Source: an uncultured Actinomycetes bacterium
GTDB lineage: Bacteria; Actinomycetota; Actinomycetes; Mycobacteriales; Nakamurellaceae
DNA length: 64,000 bases
Direction: 5' to 3'
Assembly (NCBI GenBank): GCA_937926105.1
Contig: CALANS010000176.1
Location: forward strand, 4,504 to 68,503
The notes under the pieces are model-generated. The model worked only from the letters and a program-made list of their open reading frames with translations. It was not told the origin of the DNA and ran no database searches. Of the stretch, positions 17,831 to 27,585 are shown one piece after another (the first letter of the stretch is position 1; each line of letters starts with the position of its first letter). Both the position numbers and the translations under genes were made by a program.

Positions 17831-20124
17831 CGAGTCGTCGGGAATTCCGAGTCGTGGGCAGGGCCGTGCCACGGGTGGATGGCCGAGCCAAGGTCACCGG
17901 TGCCGCGAAATACACCGTCGATCTGGCCGAGCCGGGAATGTTGCATGCGGCCGTGGCGCGGTCGACCCGCGCGCACGGACGTCTGCTGGGGGTCGACACC
18001 TCGGCGGCGCTGGCTGTCCCTGGGGTCATGTGCGCGGTGACGGGAGCGGATCTGCGGGGTCTGCGACCGTTCTACGGCCACATCATCACCGACCACCCGG
18101 TCATGGCGATCGACAAGGTCCGATTCGTCGGCGAGCCGATCTGCGTGGTCGTCGCCCGCGACGCTCGAACTGCCCACCAGGCGGCCGATTTGGTGCGTGC
18201 CGACTACCAGGACCTGCGCCCCATGGTCAGCGTGGCCGATGCGCTGGCAGCCGACGCACCGGAGATACACGAACATGCCTACTCCGGTGGAGGCGGCGTC
18301 TTCTGGGAGACGCTGCCGGAATCCGTCGTAGGAAACATTGCGCACCAGACAGACTTCGGCTGGGGGGATGTCGATGCCGCGTTCGACCAGGCCGATGTTG
18401 TGGTGCAGACCGAGTCCACCTATCCGATGCTGTACGCCTACGCGATGGAGCCCTACTGCGCGATTGCCAGCTACACCGCAGGCACGCTGCGCGTCACGTC
18501 GTCGACGCAGCACCCCTTCATGGTCCGCCAGGAACTGGCCAAGATCTTCCAACTGCCGCTTGCGGCCGTGCAGGTCCGGGCGCCGTATGTCGGTGGAGGC
18601 TACGGCTCCAAGTCGTGGACCAAGGTCGAACCACTGGCGGCAGTCGCATCGTGGAAGGCAGGACAGCCGGTCCGGCTCGTCCTGAGCATCGAGGAGTCGA
18701 TTCTCACTACCCGGACCGACGCCGGCGATGTCAAGGTGCGCACCGGATTCGATCGAGATGGCCGCATCCTGGCGCGTGACTTCGCGATCGATTTCAACAC
18801 CGGTGCCTATGCAGATAGCAGCCCGTCGATTCTGGACAAGGCCGTTCACCGGTGTTTCGGGCCCTATCGCATACCGAACCTGCGAGTGCGCGCCCGTCTC
18901 GTCTACACCACGACCGTGCCGGCCTCCTCCTACCGTGGTTTCGGTGCCCCCCAGACGAATCTGGCCGGCGAATACAACATCGACTTGGCCGCGCAACGTC
19001 TACGGTTGCCGGCAGACGAACTGCGCCGGCGGAACTTGGTGCCGCCGGGAGGACAGCTGATGCCGGACCGTCGCGGCCTGGACGCCGACCTTGCGGCGGA
19101 CCTGACACTCGCGAAGCAGGCACTGTCGGAGCGTCCTGGCAACCGGATCGACGAGTCCCACGAAACGTGGCACGGATCCGCCATCGCCTGCTCGGCCTCG
19201 GACGCGGGCGCCTATCCGGCGTCGATCGTGTCGGTGACCGTGCTGTCCGACGGTTCGGTACGAGTGGCGACGGGTGCGGTCGAGATGGGGCAGGGCAGCG
19301 CCACCGCGCTGAGCCAGATCGTGGCCGAAGAACTGTCCGTCGATTTCGACGACGTGCACATCGTCCAGTCCGATACCGCGGCCAGCCCGCTGGAGCGGAC
19401 CACCAACGCCAGCAGGACGACCACCATCGTGGGATTGGCTGCGCAGGATGCCTGTCGACAGGTCCAGTTGAGGCTGCGCGAGATGGCGGCTGAGAACTGG
19501 CAATGCCCCCAAGGGGAGATCGACATCCGGGACGGTTTCGTCTCGGCCCCGGGGCACGACAAGCTGCCCTACCGTGACGTCGTCGACGAATGGTTCGGCC
19601 CGGGAGCCGGAGAGGTGACGGCTACCGGTGTCGTCCGTCGAGTCGGAGAACTTGCTGCCATGCCGCCATTCTGGGAGATCGGCATGGTCGGCGTTGACAT
19701 CGCGGTGGATCCCACCACGGGATCGCTGACCGTCGATCATCTGGTGACGGTCGGCGATGTCGGGTTCGCAGTCAACCCGCAGGCCACCAAGGCCCAGGAG
19801 TTGGGGGCGGCAACGCAGGGAATGGGCGGCGCCTTGATGGAGGAACTGCTGTACGACGACACCGAGTTGACCAACCCCAACGTGGTGGACTACCGCGTCC
19901 CGCGGAGCACGGACATGCCACGGCGGTGGACGCCGCTGTTGGCCGAGCGGCGGGACGGCGTGGGCCCGTACGGTGCCAAGGGCATCGGTGAGGGGTCGCT
20001 CAATCCGGTGGGAGCTGCCGTGTGCTCGGCGCTGGCGGCGGCGACCAACCGGTGGCCGGAACGAGTGCGTCTTCCGTTGACGCCGGAGCGCGTGTGGCGC
20101 TGGATCGGAGATGATGAGCCATGA
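17827..20124 (+). CDS. Molybdenum hydroxylase large (molybdopterin) subunit
   Basis: 765 residues from the GTG that overlaps the previous stop. Family motifs run in order: 'RVDGRAKVTGAAKYTVD' near the start, 'YVGGGYGSKSW' (~255), 'SYRGFGAPQTN' (~365), 'GAVEMGQGSATALSQI' (~485), and 'GPYGAKGIGEGSLNP' with the catalytic Glu at residue 722. The active-site loop signature 'AYRCSFR' of form I CO dehydrogenase is absent, and 'SSYRGFG' takes the equivalent place, so this is a hydroxylase of the xanthine/heteroaromatic type. It would add a water-derived OH to an electron-poor ring carbon. The substrate is unknown; transport and hydrolase neighbours suggest a nitrogen heterocycle. Confidence 0.88.
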   Translation: MTSRREFRVVGRAVPRVDGRAKVTGAAKYTVDLAEPGMLHAAVARSTRAHGRLLGVDTSAALAVPGVMCAVTGADLRGLRPFYGHIITDHPVMAIDKVRFVGEPICVVVARDARTAHQAADLVRADYQDLRPMVSVADALAADAPEIHEHAYSGGGGVFWETLPESVVGNIAHQTDFGWGDVDAAFDQADVVVQTESTYPMLYAYAMEPYCAIASYTAGTLRVTSSTQHPFMVRQELAKIFQLPLAAVQVRAPYVGGGYGSKSWTKVEPLAAVASWKAGQPVRLVLSIEESILTTRTDAGDVKVRTGFDRDGRILARDFAIDFNTGAYADSSPSILDKAVHRCFGPYRIPNLRVRARLVYTTTVPASSYRGFGAPQTNLAGEYNIDLAAQRLRLPADELRRRNLVPPGGQLMPDRRGLDADLAADLTLAKQALSERPGNRIDESHETWHGSAIACSASDAGAYPASIVSVTVLSDGSVRVATGAVEMGQGSATALSQIVAEELSVDFDDVHIVQSDTAASPLERTTNASRTTTIVGLAAQDACRQVQLRLREMAAENWQCPQGEIDIRDGFVSAPGHDKLPYRDVVDEWFGPGAGEVTATGVVRRVGELAAMPPFWEIGMVGVDIAVDPTTGSLTVDHLVTVGDVGFAVNPQATKAQELGAATQGMGGALMEELLYDDTELTNPNVVDYRVPRSTDMPRRWTPLLAERRDGVGPYGAKGIGEGSLNPVGAAVCSALAAATNRWPERVRLPLTPERVWRWIGDDEP

Positions 20125-20903
20125 CGCCACGCCGTTCCGGCATGTCCCGCCGGCCACCCAAGATTCTAGTGATCACGCTGCGGATCGCCGTGTTCGCAGC
20201 CTTCATCGGCGTCTGGGAATGGGCCGCCAAGGCCCGCGGCTCCCCGCTCACATTCCCCACCGCGTCGGCGGTGGCCGGCGCGTTCGTCCGCATCATCGGT
20301 GAGCTCTCTACGTGGCAGGCCGTGGCGACGACGCTGGAGGCGTTTGCTCTGGGCTACGGTCTTGCCCTGGTGGTTGGAATCGGTTTCGGGTTGCTGGCGG
20401 GTCGTTTCGAACCGGTTCGGCATCTCGGTGGGGTCTATCTGCGGATTCTGCTGACCGCGCCGCTGGCGCCGCTGATCCCGTTAATGATCGGAATCTTCGG
20501 TATCGGCCTAGCGGCTCGGGTGGCTTTGGTCTTCATCTTCTGCCTGGCCACGTTGGCCATTAATACGCAGGTCGGTGTGGAGAACGCGGACCGGGACCTG
20601 ATCGAGATGGCTCGGTCCTACGGCGCCAAGGAGCTGCTGGCCTTCCGTCGGGTCCGACTGCCCGCCGCCATGCCGGCGATCATGGCCGGCGTCCGGCTCG
20701 GCACGGCCAGAGCGGTCGTCGGCATGGTGGTCGCCGAACTGATCATCGTCTCCGTCGGACTCGGACAATTGCTGAACTTCTATCGAGGGCGATTCCGTGC
20801 GGCCGAGATGTTTGCCGTGGTCATCGTCATTCTGCTTGTCGGCTTGTGCCTACTGCAGATCGTCAAACTGCTGGAACGGAGACTGACACGTTGGCAACGC
20901 TAG
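20121..20903 (+). CDS. ABC transporter permease (SsuC/TauC-like), first copy
   Basis: 260 residues with about six hydrophobic helices. The conserved EAA loop reads 'DLIEMARSYGAKELLAFRRV' followed by 'RLPAAMPAIMAGVRLG', where the ATPase docks. It overlaps the large hydroxylase subunit by 4 bp and the ATPase gene by 13 bp. With the second permease at 21.7 kb it probably forms a heterodimeric membrane channel, which is less usual than the homodimer of sulfonate systems. Confidence 0.85.
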   Translation: MTPRRSGMSRRPPKILVITLRIAVFAAFIGVWEWAAKARGSPLTFPTASAVAGAFVRIIGELSTWQAVATTLEAFALGYGLALVVGIGFGLLAGRFEPVRHLGGVYLRILLTAPLAPLIPLMIGIFGIGLAARVALVFIFCLATLAINTQVGVENADRDLIEMARSYGAKELLAFRRVRLPAAMPAIMAGVRLGTARAVVGMVVAELIIVSVGLGQLLNFYRGRFRAAEMFAVVIVILLVGLCLLQIVKLLERRLTRWQR

Positions 20904-21694
20904 CGCGATCGATCGACACTCCCGCGATCAGCATCCAGGACGTGGGCAAACAGTTCGTCACCTCGTCGGGTGAAAGCGTGCAGGCCTTGGCTGGTGTGAA
21001 TCTGGAGATCGGGGCAGGTGAATTCCTGAGCATCCTCGGGCCGAGCGGCTGCGGCAAGAGCACCCTGTTGCGGATCATCGACGGGCTGATCGAGGCGGAC
21101 ACCGGATCGGTGACGATCGCCGGTGAACCAGTGCGCGGGCCCGGTCCCGACCGCGCGATGGTATTCCAGAACTTCGCCTTGCTGCCGTGGCTGTCGGTCG
21201 TGGAGAACATCATGTTCCCGCTCGAGGTTCGCCGTATTCCGAAGGATCGGCGCCGCGAGCTCGCCGAGCAGGCCCTTGCCACGGTGGGGCTGTCCGCATT
21301 TGCCAAGCACTATCCCCGGACGCTGTCCGGCGGGATGCAGCAACGGGTCGGACTCGCGAGGGCGCTCGCCGTGGAGCCGGCGATCCTGTTGATGGACGAA
21401 CCTTTCGGTGCGCTGGACGCGCTGACGCGGGCGACGTTGCAGGACGAGCTCCTCACCGTCTGGAGCCGGGATCGCAAGACAGCGGTCTTCGTCACCCACG
21501 CGATCGACGAGGCGGTGTACCTCTCGGATCGGGTGGCGGTGATGTCGGCGCATCCCGGTCAGGTCATGGAGGTGGTGGAGATCCCGCTGGATCGCAACCG
21601 AGAGGCCTCGATCCGCGATGAACCGGAGTTTGCCGAGATCGTGACCAACCTGCGCCACATGCTGCATAGCCCCGGTGTCGGGACCCCGCGATGA
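20891..21694 (+). CDS. ABC transporter ATP-binding protein (SsuB/TauB-like)
   Basis: 267 residues from the TTG at 20891 with CGGAG 9 bases upstream, inside the end of the permease gene. Walker A 'GPSGCGKST', Q-loop 'MVFQNFALLPWLSV', signature 'LSGGMQQRVGLARAL', Walker B 'ILLMDEPFGALDALTR' and the switch His in 'VFVTHAIDEAV' are all intact. It powers import of the solute bound by the lipoprotein at 15.3 kb. It overlaps the second permease by 4 bp (ATGA). Confidence 0.92.
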   Translation: MATLARSIDTPAISIQDVGKQFVTSSGESVQALAGVNLEIGAGEFLSILGPSGCGKSTLLRIIDGLIEADTGSVTIAGEPVRGPGPDRAMVFQNFALLPWLSVVENIMFPLEVRRIPKDRRRELAEQALATVGLSAFAKHYPRTLSGGMQQRVGLARALAVEPAILLMDEPFGALDALTRATLQDELLTVWSRDRKTAVFVTHAIDEAVYLSDRVAVMSAHPGQVMEVVEIPLDRNREASIRDEPEFAEIVTNLRHMLHSPGVGTPR

Positions 21695-22515
21695 ACCTCA
21701 CAGCGGCGAACGGGATACGAGAAGACGCGGCACTCACGGGTGCGGCAAGGCGTGGCTGGTTGGTCCGGTCGGCCCGCTGGATCTATCGCCGCGCTCCCAT
21801 TCTCATCACGATGATCCCACTACTGGCGTTGTGGGAAATCCTGGGACGGATGCACCTGTTCCTGGTGTTGCCGCCGCTGTCCGACGTGCTCGTGGCCATG
21901 TGGGACATCGTGACGTCCGGGCGGCTCGGTGATGCCGTGCCGGACACGCTGCTGGCCATCGCCATCGGCCTAGCCATCTCATTGATCGCCGGGATTGCAT
22001 GTGGAATAGCGCTGGGGATGAGCCCTCTCCTGGAGGAAGTCTTCGGACCCTACGTCGATGTCATGATGAGCTCACCGGTGTCGGCGATCGTCCCAGCTCT
22101 GGTGCTGGTATTCGGCACCGGGCGGGAAAGCATTGTGGTGACGGTCGTGCTGTTCACCTTCTTCCTCATCGTGGTCAACACGCAAGCAGGGGTGAAGCAG
22201 CTGGATCCAGCGCTGCGCGAGATGGCTTTGTCGTTCCAGTGCTCCGGGTGGGTCATGCTGCGGAGAGTCATCATTCCTGGTGCCCTGCCGTTGATTCTGG
22301 CGGGCGCGCGGATGGGCGTGGGTCGCAGCTTCAACGGTGCAGTGTTCGGCGAGATGCTGATCTCGATTGTGGGGCTCGGCGGGCTCCTGATGACGTTCGG
22401 CAGCAGATTCATGTTCGACCGGCTGGACGCCCTCATCATCCTGATCGTCGGTACCGCCGTCCTCATAGTGTGGATCTTCGAGCTGGTCGAGCGGAGGTTG
22501 CTGAGGAACCGCTGA
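21691..22515 (+). CDS. ABC transporter permease (SsuC/TauC-like), second copy
   Basis: 274 residues, about six membrane helices. The EAA loop 'ALREMALSFQCSGWVMLRRV' is followed by 'IIPGALPLILAGARMGVGRS'. It is clearly distinct in sequence from the first permease, so the two are old paralogues rather than a fresh duplication. It ends the transporter block; a 103-bp gap with a ribosome site follows before the oxidoreductase gene. Confidence 0.85.
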   Translation: MNLTAANGIREDAALTGAARRGWLVRSARWIYRRAPILITMIPLLALWEILGRMHLFLVLPPLSDVLVAMWDIVTSGRLGDAVPDTLLAIAIGLAISLIAGIACGIALGMSPLLEEVFGPYVDVMMSSPVSAIVPALVLVFGTGRESIVVTVVLFTFFLIVVNTQAGVKQLDPALREMALSFQCSGWVMLRRVIIPGALPLILAGARMGVGRSFNGAVFGEMLISIVGLGGLLMTFGSRFMFDRLDALIILIVGTAVLIVWIFELVERRLLRNR

Positions 22516-22618
22516 ACAACCGAATTGTCATAGATGGGCAGGAGTTGCTCAGTTATCGGCGGTGACAGCCGTTCTCGCCGCAACCGCGGGGGATCAACAA
22601 TGGAAGGGATGAACAGGT

Positions 22619-23620
22619 ATGCCGAAATTTGGTGTGCGCCTGCCGGTGGCGGGCCCGTTGGCAAGCGTCGAGGCGGTGTCCTCCACGGCGATGCGCGCGG
22701 AGGACTCCGGCTACGACTCGGTGTGGGTGCACGACTTCATCAGCTGGACGAAATCGATGGACAGATCTCACGTGTCGTGCGGAGCCATCGACCTGCTGAA
22801 GGACGACACGACTCCACAGATGTACGAGACCATCACGGTGCTTGCCTATCTCGCGGCGGTGACGAGCCGAATTAATATCGGCTCGGCCATCTTGTGCACG
22901 CCCTACCGGAATCCGGTCGTGCAGGCCAAGCAAATTGCCATGATCGACGTGCTTTCTGGGGGACGGCTCATCCTGGGCGCGGGCGTCGGCGCGCTACGCA
23001 GGATCGGACTCGACTTCGAGGTGGTCAATGTCCCGCGGGCGCAGAAGTACGAGCGCACCGCCGAGTACTTGCGGTTGATGCGGGAGGTCTGGGAGAGCGC
23101 GAATCCAAAATTCGACGGTGAATTCGTCACCCTGCCCGAGACCGAGATCAACCCGAAACCCATTCAGACGCCGCTACCGATCTGGCTGGGCGGCAAGGGC
23201 GAGAAGTCACTGAGCATCTGCGGGGAACTCGGAAATGGCTGGATCCCGACCTGGCTGACCCCGGCCGACTACCGCGCCGAGGTACCGAAGGTGCTTGCTC
23301 AGGTTGCATCTCATGGTCGATCCACCGACGGGTTCGTCATCGCCAAGGAGTGTTACGCCGCGATCGACACGGACGACGCTCGAGCCCGGGAGTTCAGTGG
23401 ACCCACCTTTCAAACCTTCCGGCATGGCTTCACCGTCGCCACCGACGACGGAGCGACCGCCAGCGCACTACTGGGCGACCCGGCCCGGATTCGGGACCAG
23501 GTGCACGAGTACCTCGACGCCGGCGTACAGCACTTCGAAATGAAGTTCATCTACCTCAGTGTGGAGCACCTGCACCGCCAGATGGACCTCTTCGCCGAGC
23601 AGGTCATCGCAAAGCTCTAG
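22619..23620 (+). CDS. LLM-class (luciferase-like) oxidoreductase, probably F420-dependent
   Basis: 333 residues. The TIM-barrel signatures of the luciferase-like family are present: 'AEDSGYDSVWVHDF', 'INIGSAILCTPYRNPVVQAK', 'LSGGRLILGAGVGALR' and 'PLPIWLGGKGEKSL'. Relatives use F420 or FMN. With an fgd gene in the same operon supplying reduced F420, F420 is the more likely cofactor (inference). It could reduce or oxidatively open the ring made by the molybdenum hydroxylase. No disulfide or membrane features. Confidence 0.82.
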   Translation: MPKFGVRLPVAGPLASVEAVSSTAMRAEDSGYDSVWVHDFISWTKSMDRSHVSCGAIDLLKDDTTPQMYETITVLAYLAAVTSRINIGSAILCTPYRNPVVQAKQIAMIDVLSGGRLILGAGVGALRRIGLDFEVVNVPRAQKYERTAEYLRLMREVWESANPKFDGEFVTLPETEINPKPIQTPLPIWLGGKGEKSLSICGELGNGWIPTWLTPADYRAEVPKVLAQVASHGRSTDGFVIAKECYAAIDTDDARAREFSGPTFQTFRHGFTVATDDGATASALLGDPARIRDQVHEYLDAGVQHFEMKFIYLSVEHLHRQMDLFAEQVIAKL

Positions 23621-23653
23621 AGCACACCGACGTGCCAGGATAGGAGTAGCCAC

Positions 23654-25048
23654 GTGGCTGACAAGAGAGTGATCATTGAGGGCGGGACGGTATGGACGCC
23701 GGACGGTCTGCTGGAGGACGGCACCGTCGTCGTCGACGGTGAGTCCATCGTCGAGGTGTCCGTCGGGACCAGCCCATCGGGGGACGCCGATCGCGTTGAC
23801 GCCCGCGGGAAGCTGGTACTGCCGGGTTTCATCGATACTCATTCCCATCACCGTGAGCCCGGATTCACGCACAAGGAGGACATCACCACGGCGACGCGGG
23901 CAGCGGCGGCCGGTGGCGTGACGACCTCCGTCGGCATGCCGAACGTCGACCCGCCGCTGAACTCGCTTGAGCGCTACCGCTCCATGCTGGAGCTGTACGC
24001 CAGCAAGGCACTGGTGGACTACAACGTCAACCCGGCACCCACCATTGCCAGCGAGGTGGAGCCGCTGGCGGCAGCCGGAATTCTGGGATTCAAGGTGTTC
24101 CAGGTCGTGGACACCAAGCGTAGCTACCCCCACATGCCTGGGTTGGGTGTCACGCACGACGGCGACATGCTGGAGATCTTCGAGAATGTCGCCAAGACCG
24201 GTCGGCCATTGATGATCCATCCGCATAATCAGGAGTTGATGGACCGGTTTGAACAGCGGTTCTGGGCGCGAGACCAATACGGGCCGCTGGCGTATGCCGA
24301 GGCGCAACGTTGCTACGACGGACTGGTCTGGAACACCGCCATTCAAAACCTGCTGCTGCTGCAGGAGGCGGTAGGAACCCGGCTGCACGTGTTGCACCTG
24401 GTCACCCGGCAGAGTGTTGCCATGGTGCGTGAGGCCAAGGCGGCAGGACGCCCGGTGACGTCGGAGGTCAACGGGTTTGCATTGTTCCTTGGCGATTGGG
24501 AACTCATCGAGCGAAACGGGCCAAGAGCGCTGGGCCGCTGGGTTCCGCCCGATGTCAAGGAGGCATTGTGGGCCGGGATCGCCGATGGGACCGTCGACGT
24601 ATTGGGTACCGACCACGGTCCGCACACTCTCGCGGAGAAGGAACCGGGGTGGCAGAACATGTGGAAGGCGCCGAGCGCCGTTCCACAACTGCAGGACTAT
24701 CTGAGCCAACTGTTGGACAAGGGCGTGTGGACTGAGCGCATCAGCCTGGATGCCGCAGTACGTTTGGCTTCCTATAACCCGGCCAAGGTCTTCGGTCTGT
24801 ACCCCAAGAAGGGCACCATTGCTCCCGGAGCGGACGCCGATCTGGTGATCGTCGATCCAGACCTGGAGATCAAATTCGACGACGCCAACGCGCTGTCGAA
24901 GTGCGGATGGACGCCGTACCACGGCGAATCCGCACGAGGAGTTCCGTTACACACCATGGTCCGCGGAAAGTTCGTCTACCGGGACCGCACAGTCATGGGA
25001 GAACCGGGCCACGGCAAGCTGGCCCGACCACTGAGCGAAGGAAACTGA
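23654..25048 (+). CDS. Cyclic amidohydrolase (dihydroorotase/hydantoinase/allantoinase-like)
   Basis: 464 residues from a GTG with ATAGGAG upstream. Metal-site residues are visible: His63 and His65 ('DTHSHHREPG'), the carboxylated Lys147 ('GILGFKVFQ'), His189 ('MIHPHN'), a His in 'LHVLHLV' (~245-248) and Asp320 ('GTDHGPHT'). The C-terminal 'GTIAPGADADLVIVDP' is the usual small beta domain. These enzymes open cyclic amides and ureides. Which ring is cut cannot be told; orotate synthesis is unlikely because no pyr genes are near and the context is catabolic. Confidence 0.85.
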   Translation: MADKRVIIEGGTVWTPDGLLEDGTVVVDGESIVEVSVGTSPSGDADRVDARGKLVLPGFIDTHSHHREPGFTHKEDITTATRAAAAGGVTTSVGMPNVDPPLNSLERYRSMLELYASKALVDYNVNPAPTIASEVEPLAAAGILGFKVFQVVDTKRSYPHMPGLGVTHDGDMLEIFENVAKTGRPLMIHPHNQELMDRFEQRFWARDQYGPLAYAEAQRCYDGLVWNTAIQNLLLLQEAVGTRLHVLHLVTRQSVAMVREAKAAGRPVTSEVNGFALFLGDWELIERNGPRALGRWVPPDVKEALWAGIADGTVDVLGTDHGPHTLAEKEPGWQNMWKAPSAVPQLQDYLSQLLDKGVWTERISLDAAVRLASYNPAKVFGLYPKKGTIAPGADADLVIVDPDLEIKFDDANALSKCGWTPYHGESARGVPLHTMVRGKFVYRDRTVMGEPGHGKLARPLSEGN

Positions 25049-25052
25049 CAGC

Positions 25053-26339
25053 ATGAACGACAATGCCGCCATCAGAGACAAGGTGGTCTCTGCCATCAAC
25101 CCCGATCTGGTCCGCGACTTTCTGGCGGACATCGTTGAGATACCGAGCGCAACCGGTCACGAATTGGCAGCGGCCAACTTCATCTGCGAACGTCTCAAGG
25201 GCATCGGTGTGGATGCGCGCATCCAGCAATTCGACGACGATCGCGCCAACGTGGTGGGGACGCTGCGCGGGACCGGCGGCGGGCCGACCTTGATGCTGAA
25301 CGGTCACCTGGACACCTCGTACACCGGCGTGGAGCCCGAACTGCACGGGATCGGTTACAAGAACAAGGCCGTCATCGTGGAAGACGAGTGGCTGTACGGC
25401 AACGGCGCACACAACATGAAGAATGCGCTGGCATCGTATTTCGGGATCCTGGAGGCACTGGTCCGGACCGACACCCGGCTGGCCGGGGATGTCCTGTACC
25501 TGGGTGTCGCCGGCGAGATCGAGCGCGCGCCCGTAGGCGAGTTTCATGGCCCGGAGTATCGAGGATTTGGCACAGGCACGGGATTTGCGCTCGCTCACGG
25601 CGTGGACGCGGACATGTGCATCCTGGGAGAGCCGTCCACTAATACCATCGGCCTGAGCAACCTCGGAGTGAACTGGGTACGGCTCTCGACCACGGGAACG
25701 ATGGCCCATACCCAGCATGCGCAGACCGCGGTCAATGCGATCTACCAGATGCAAAAGGTGATCGAACGGCTACGGCCTTGGATGGATGCCTACCGGGACA
25801 GGCATGCCTTCGACGGCATCCGGCCCGCGTGCGACATCACCTCGGTGAACGGGGGATGGCCCTGGCGGGTCTCCCGGACTCCGGTGTTCTGTGACCTGTT
25901 CCTGTGCATCAGGACGACACCCGGCATGCGCACAGTGACCGTGCAACGCGAGCTCGGGCAGTTCCTCCGAGAGCTCCGCGAGGAGGACCCGACGCTGGAC
26001 GTGGCGATGGAGTTCTATGTTTCCCACCAGGCGTCGGAAATAGCGCCGGACGAGCCGGTAGCGCGGGCGGTGCACGAGAACTACGTCACCTATGCTGGCG
26101 AACAGCCCACCTATCGGCGCAGGACGGCTTACATGGACTCCTCCGCCCTCAATCAGCACGGCATCACCACCGTCGTCTACGGGCCCTCCGGGAGGGTGCG
26201 ACAGGGGGAGCAGGCGGGATGGTCGCCGCAGGAGGGGGAGCACGTCAGCCTGACAGACCTCACCCTCGGCACCCGCGTGGTGGCGGGCGCGGTGGTCGAC
26301 CTGTGTTCCTTGACGGACCCTCGGGATTGGTTGCGCTGA
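25053..26339 (+). CDS. M20-family hydrolase with altered metal ligands
   Basis: 428 residues, starting 4 bp after the amidohydrolase stop. M20 fold landmarks are present: 'LNGHLDT' (His85, Asp87), 'LGEPST', and a late His in 'QEGEHVSL'. Two usual ligand positions differ: the bridging Asp of 'DMKGG' is Asn121 ('GAHNMKN'), and the Glu-Glu pair is Glu155-Ile156 ('AGEIE'). I recall an M20 subgroup with the same NMK and GEIE pattern but cannot confirm it. It probably cleaves an N-acyl, carbamoyl or amide product of ring opening, or acts with one or no metal ion. Confidence 0.78.
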   Translation: MNDNAAIRDKVVSAINPDLVRDFLADIVEIPSATGHELAAANFICERLKGIGVDARIQQFDDDRANVVGTLRGTGGGPTLMLNGHLDTSYTGVEPELHGIGYKNKAVIVEDEWLYGNGAHNMKNALASYFGILEALVRTDTRLAGDVLYLGVAGEIERAPVGEFHGPEYRGFGTGTGFALAHGVDADMCILGEPSTNTIGLSNLGVNWVRLSTTGTMAHTQHAQTAVNAIYQMQKVIERLRPWMDAYRDRHAFDGIRPACDITSVNGGWPWRVSRTPVFCDLFLCIRTTPGMRTVTVQRELGQFLRELREEDPTLDVAMEFYVSHQASEIAPDEPVARAVHENYVTYAGEQPTYRRRTAYMDSSALNQHGITTVVYGPSGRVRQGEQAGWSPQEGEHVSLTDLTLGTRVVAGAVVDLCSLTDPRDWLR

Positions 26340-26369
26340 GACGCGTCGAGGCGGCGGTCGGCCGCGGCC

Positions 26370-27536
26370 ATGCGGAATCGGATCCCGGGGCCCGAACTGG
26401 CGGCGCACAGCATCCTGTCGCTGGTGGTTGCACAACTACCGACATTTCTGATTGGCGCGGTCGCCGTCGAGGTTCAGCGCGAATTGGGATTCGGAGCAGC
26501 TGCACTCGGGGCGATCGTGGCCGCCTCGCTGACGGCGTCGTCGGTCACCTCGGTACTGGGCGGGTCCTGGGCGCAGCGATGGGGCTGGGCGCCGAGCATG
26601 CGCTGGGCGGCGGCGATCACCGCCGTCACCAGCGCCTGCCTGGCAGCCTGGGCGCAGTCCTGGCAACTGCTGGCCATCCTGTTGGTGCTCAGCGGCTCCG
26701 CGAAGGCGTTGGCCCATCCGGCTGCCAGTTTGGCCATCGCGGTCGAAGGTCGCCGTCGCCACCAGGGACTGCTGTTCGGCCTGAAACAGGCAGGTGTCCC
26801 CGCGAGCGCAACACTGGCGGGGATGGCGGTGCCGACGGTGGCTGCCGGTTGGGGGTGGCGCTCGACCTTCTGGATGCTCGCGGCCGTTGCGGTGGTCGCG
26901 ACGATCACGGTTCCCCGACGGCCGCGACCGGTGATCGTACCGAGCGGTCGCCACAGCAGCACCGGCATCACGTCCCGCACCTCCCGCACCGACCTCATTG
27001 TTATCTCGGTAGCCAGCGGCCTCGGTGTGGTGACGTCGAATTCGGTGGCCGCCTTCGTCACCTCCTACGGGGTGACGGTGGGCTTCAGCGAGTCCGCCGC
27101 CGGCGTGCTGCTGGCGGCAGGCAGCGCTACCGGTCTGCTGGTGCGGGTCGTGCTGGGTTGGCGCTCAGATCGCGTCCACCTCAGCCTGCGGACGGTCGCC
27201 GTCTGCCTGTGGGGCGGAACTGCCGGAATCATCATGGTCAGCACGGCGGTCCCGGTGTTGGTGGTGGCGGGCGTGCTCGTGGCGTTCGGCGCCGGGTGGG
27301 GATGGGCCGGGCTGTTGAATGCGCTGATCGTCCGGCGCTATCCCGCCGCCGCCGCGGTGACGACCGGCATCACGCAGGTCGGTGTCTTCGTTGGCGCCGG
27401 CGCCGGGCCGCTGATGTTCGGCCTGATCGCCGAACACTTCTCGTTCACCGCCGCGTGGTGGATGGTGGCCGTCTGCGCGGCACTAGCCGGTATCGGGATG
27501 TTTGTGGTCGCTCGGATGTGGTGTGCCAAACCGTGA
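26370..27536 (+). CDS. Major facilitator superfamily transporter
   Basis: 388 residues with about 12 hydrophobic helices. The loop between helices 2 and 3 reads 'LGGSWAQRWGW', and a basic central loop 'RRPRPVIVPSGRHSS' separates two six-helix halves. The second loop motif 'LGWRSDR' fits a sugar/organic-anion porter of CynX/NarK type. In this operon it may take up a related substrate or export an end product. The start is taken at ATG 26370, 30 bp after the previous stop, though its ribosome site is weak. Confidence 0.78.
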   Translation: MRNRIPGPELAAHSILSLVVAQLPTFLIGAVAVEVQRELGFGAAALGAIVAASLTASSVTSVLGGSWAQRWGWAPSMRWAAAITAVTSACLAAWAQSWQLLAILLVLSGSAKALAHPAASLAIAVEGRRRHQGLLFGLKQAGVPASATLAGMAVPTVAAGWGWRSTFWMLAAVAVVATITVPRRPRPVIVPSGRHSSTGITSRTSRTDLIVISVASGLGVVTSNSVAAFVTSYGVTVGFSESAAGVLLAAGSATGLLVRVVLGWRSDRVHLSLRTVAVCLWGGTAGIIMVSTAVPVLVVAGVLVAFGAGWGWAGLLNALIVRRYPAAAAVTTGITQVGVFVGAGAGPLMFGLIAEHFSFTAAWWMVAVCAALAGIGMFVVARMWCAKP

Positions 27537-27585
27537 ATGGGCCGTCCAGAGGTATCACTGGATCATGACCGGAATGTAAGGATCG

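Noticed and set aside
17827..20124. Large subunit as aerobic CO dehydrogenase (CoxL form I)
   Set aside because: The form I active-site loop AYRCSFR is absent and 'SSYRGFG' is found instead.
23654..25048. Pyrimidine-biosynthetic dihydroorotase (pyrC)
   Set aside because: No other pyr genes nearby; it lies in a transport and hydrolysis operon.
25904..27568. 554-codon plus-strand frame across the M20 and MFS genes
   Set aside because: Out of frame with two clear genes and with shadow-like Arg/Gly/His composition.
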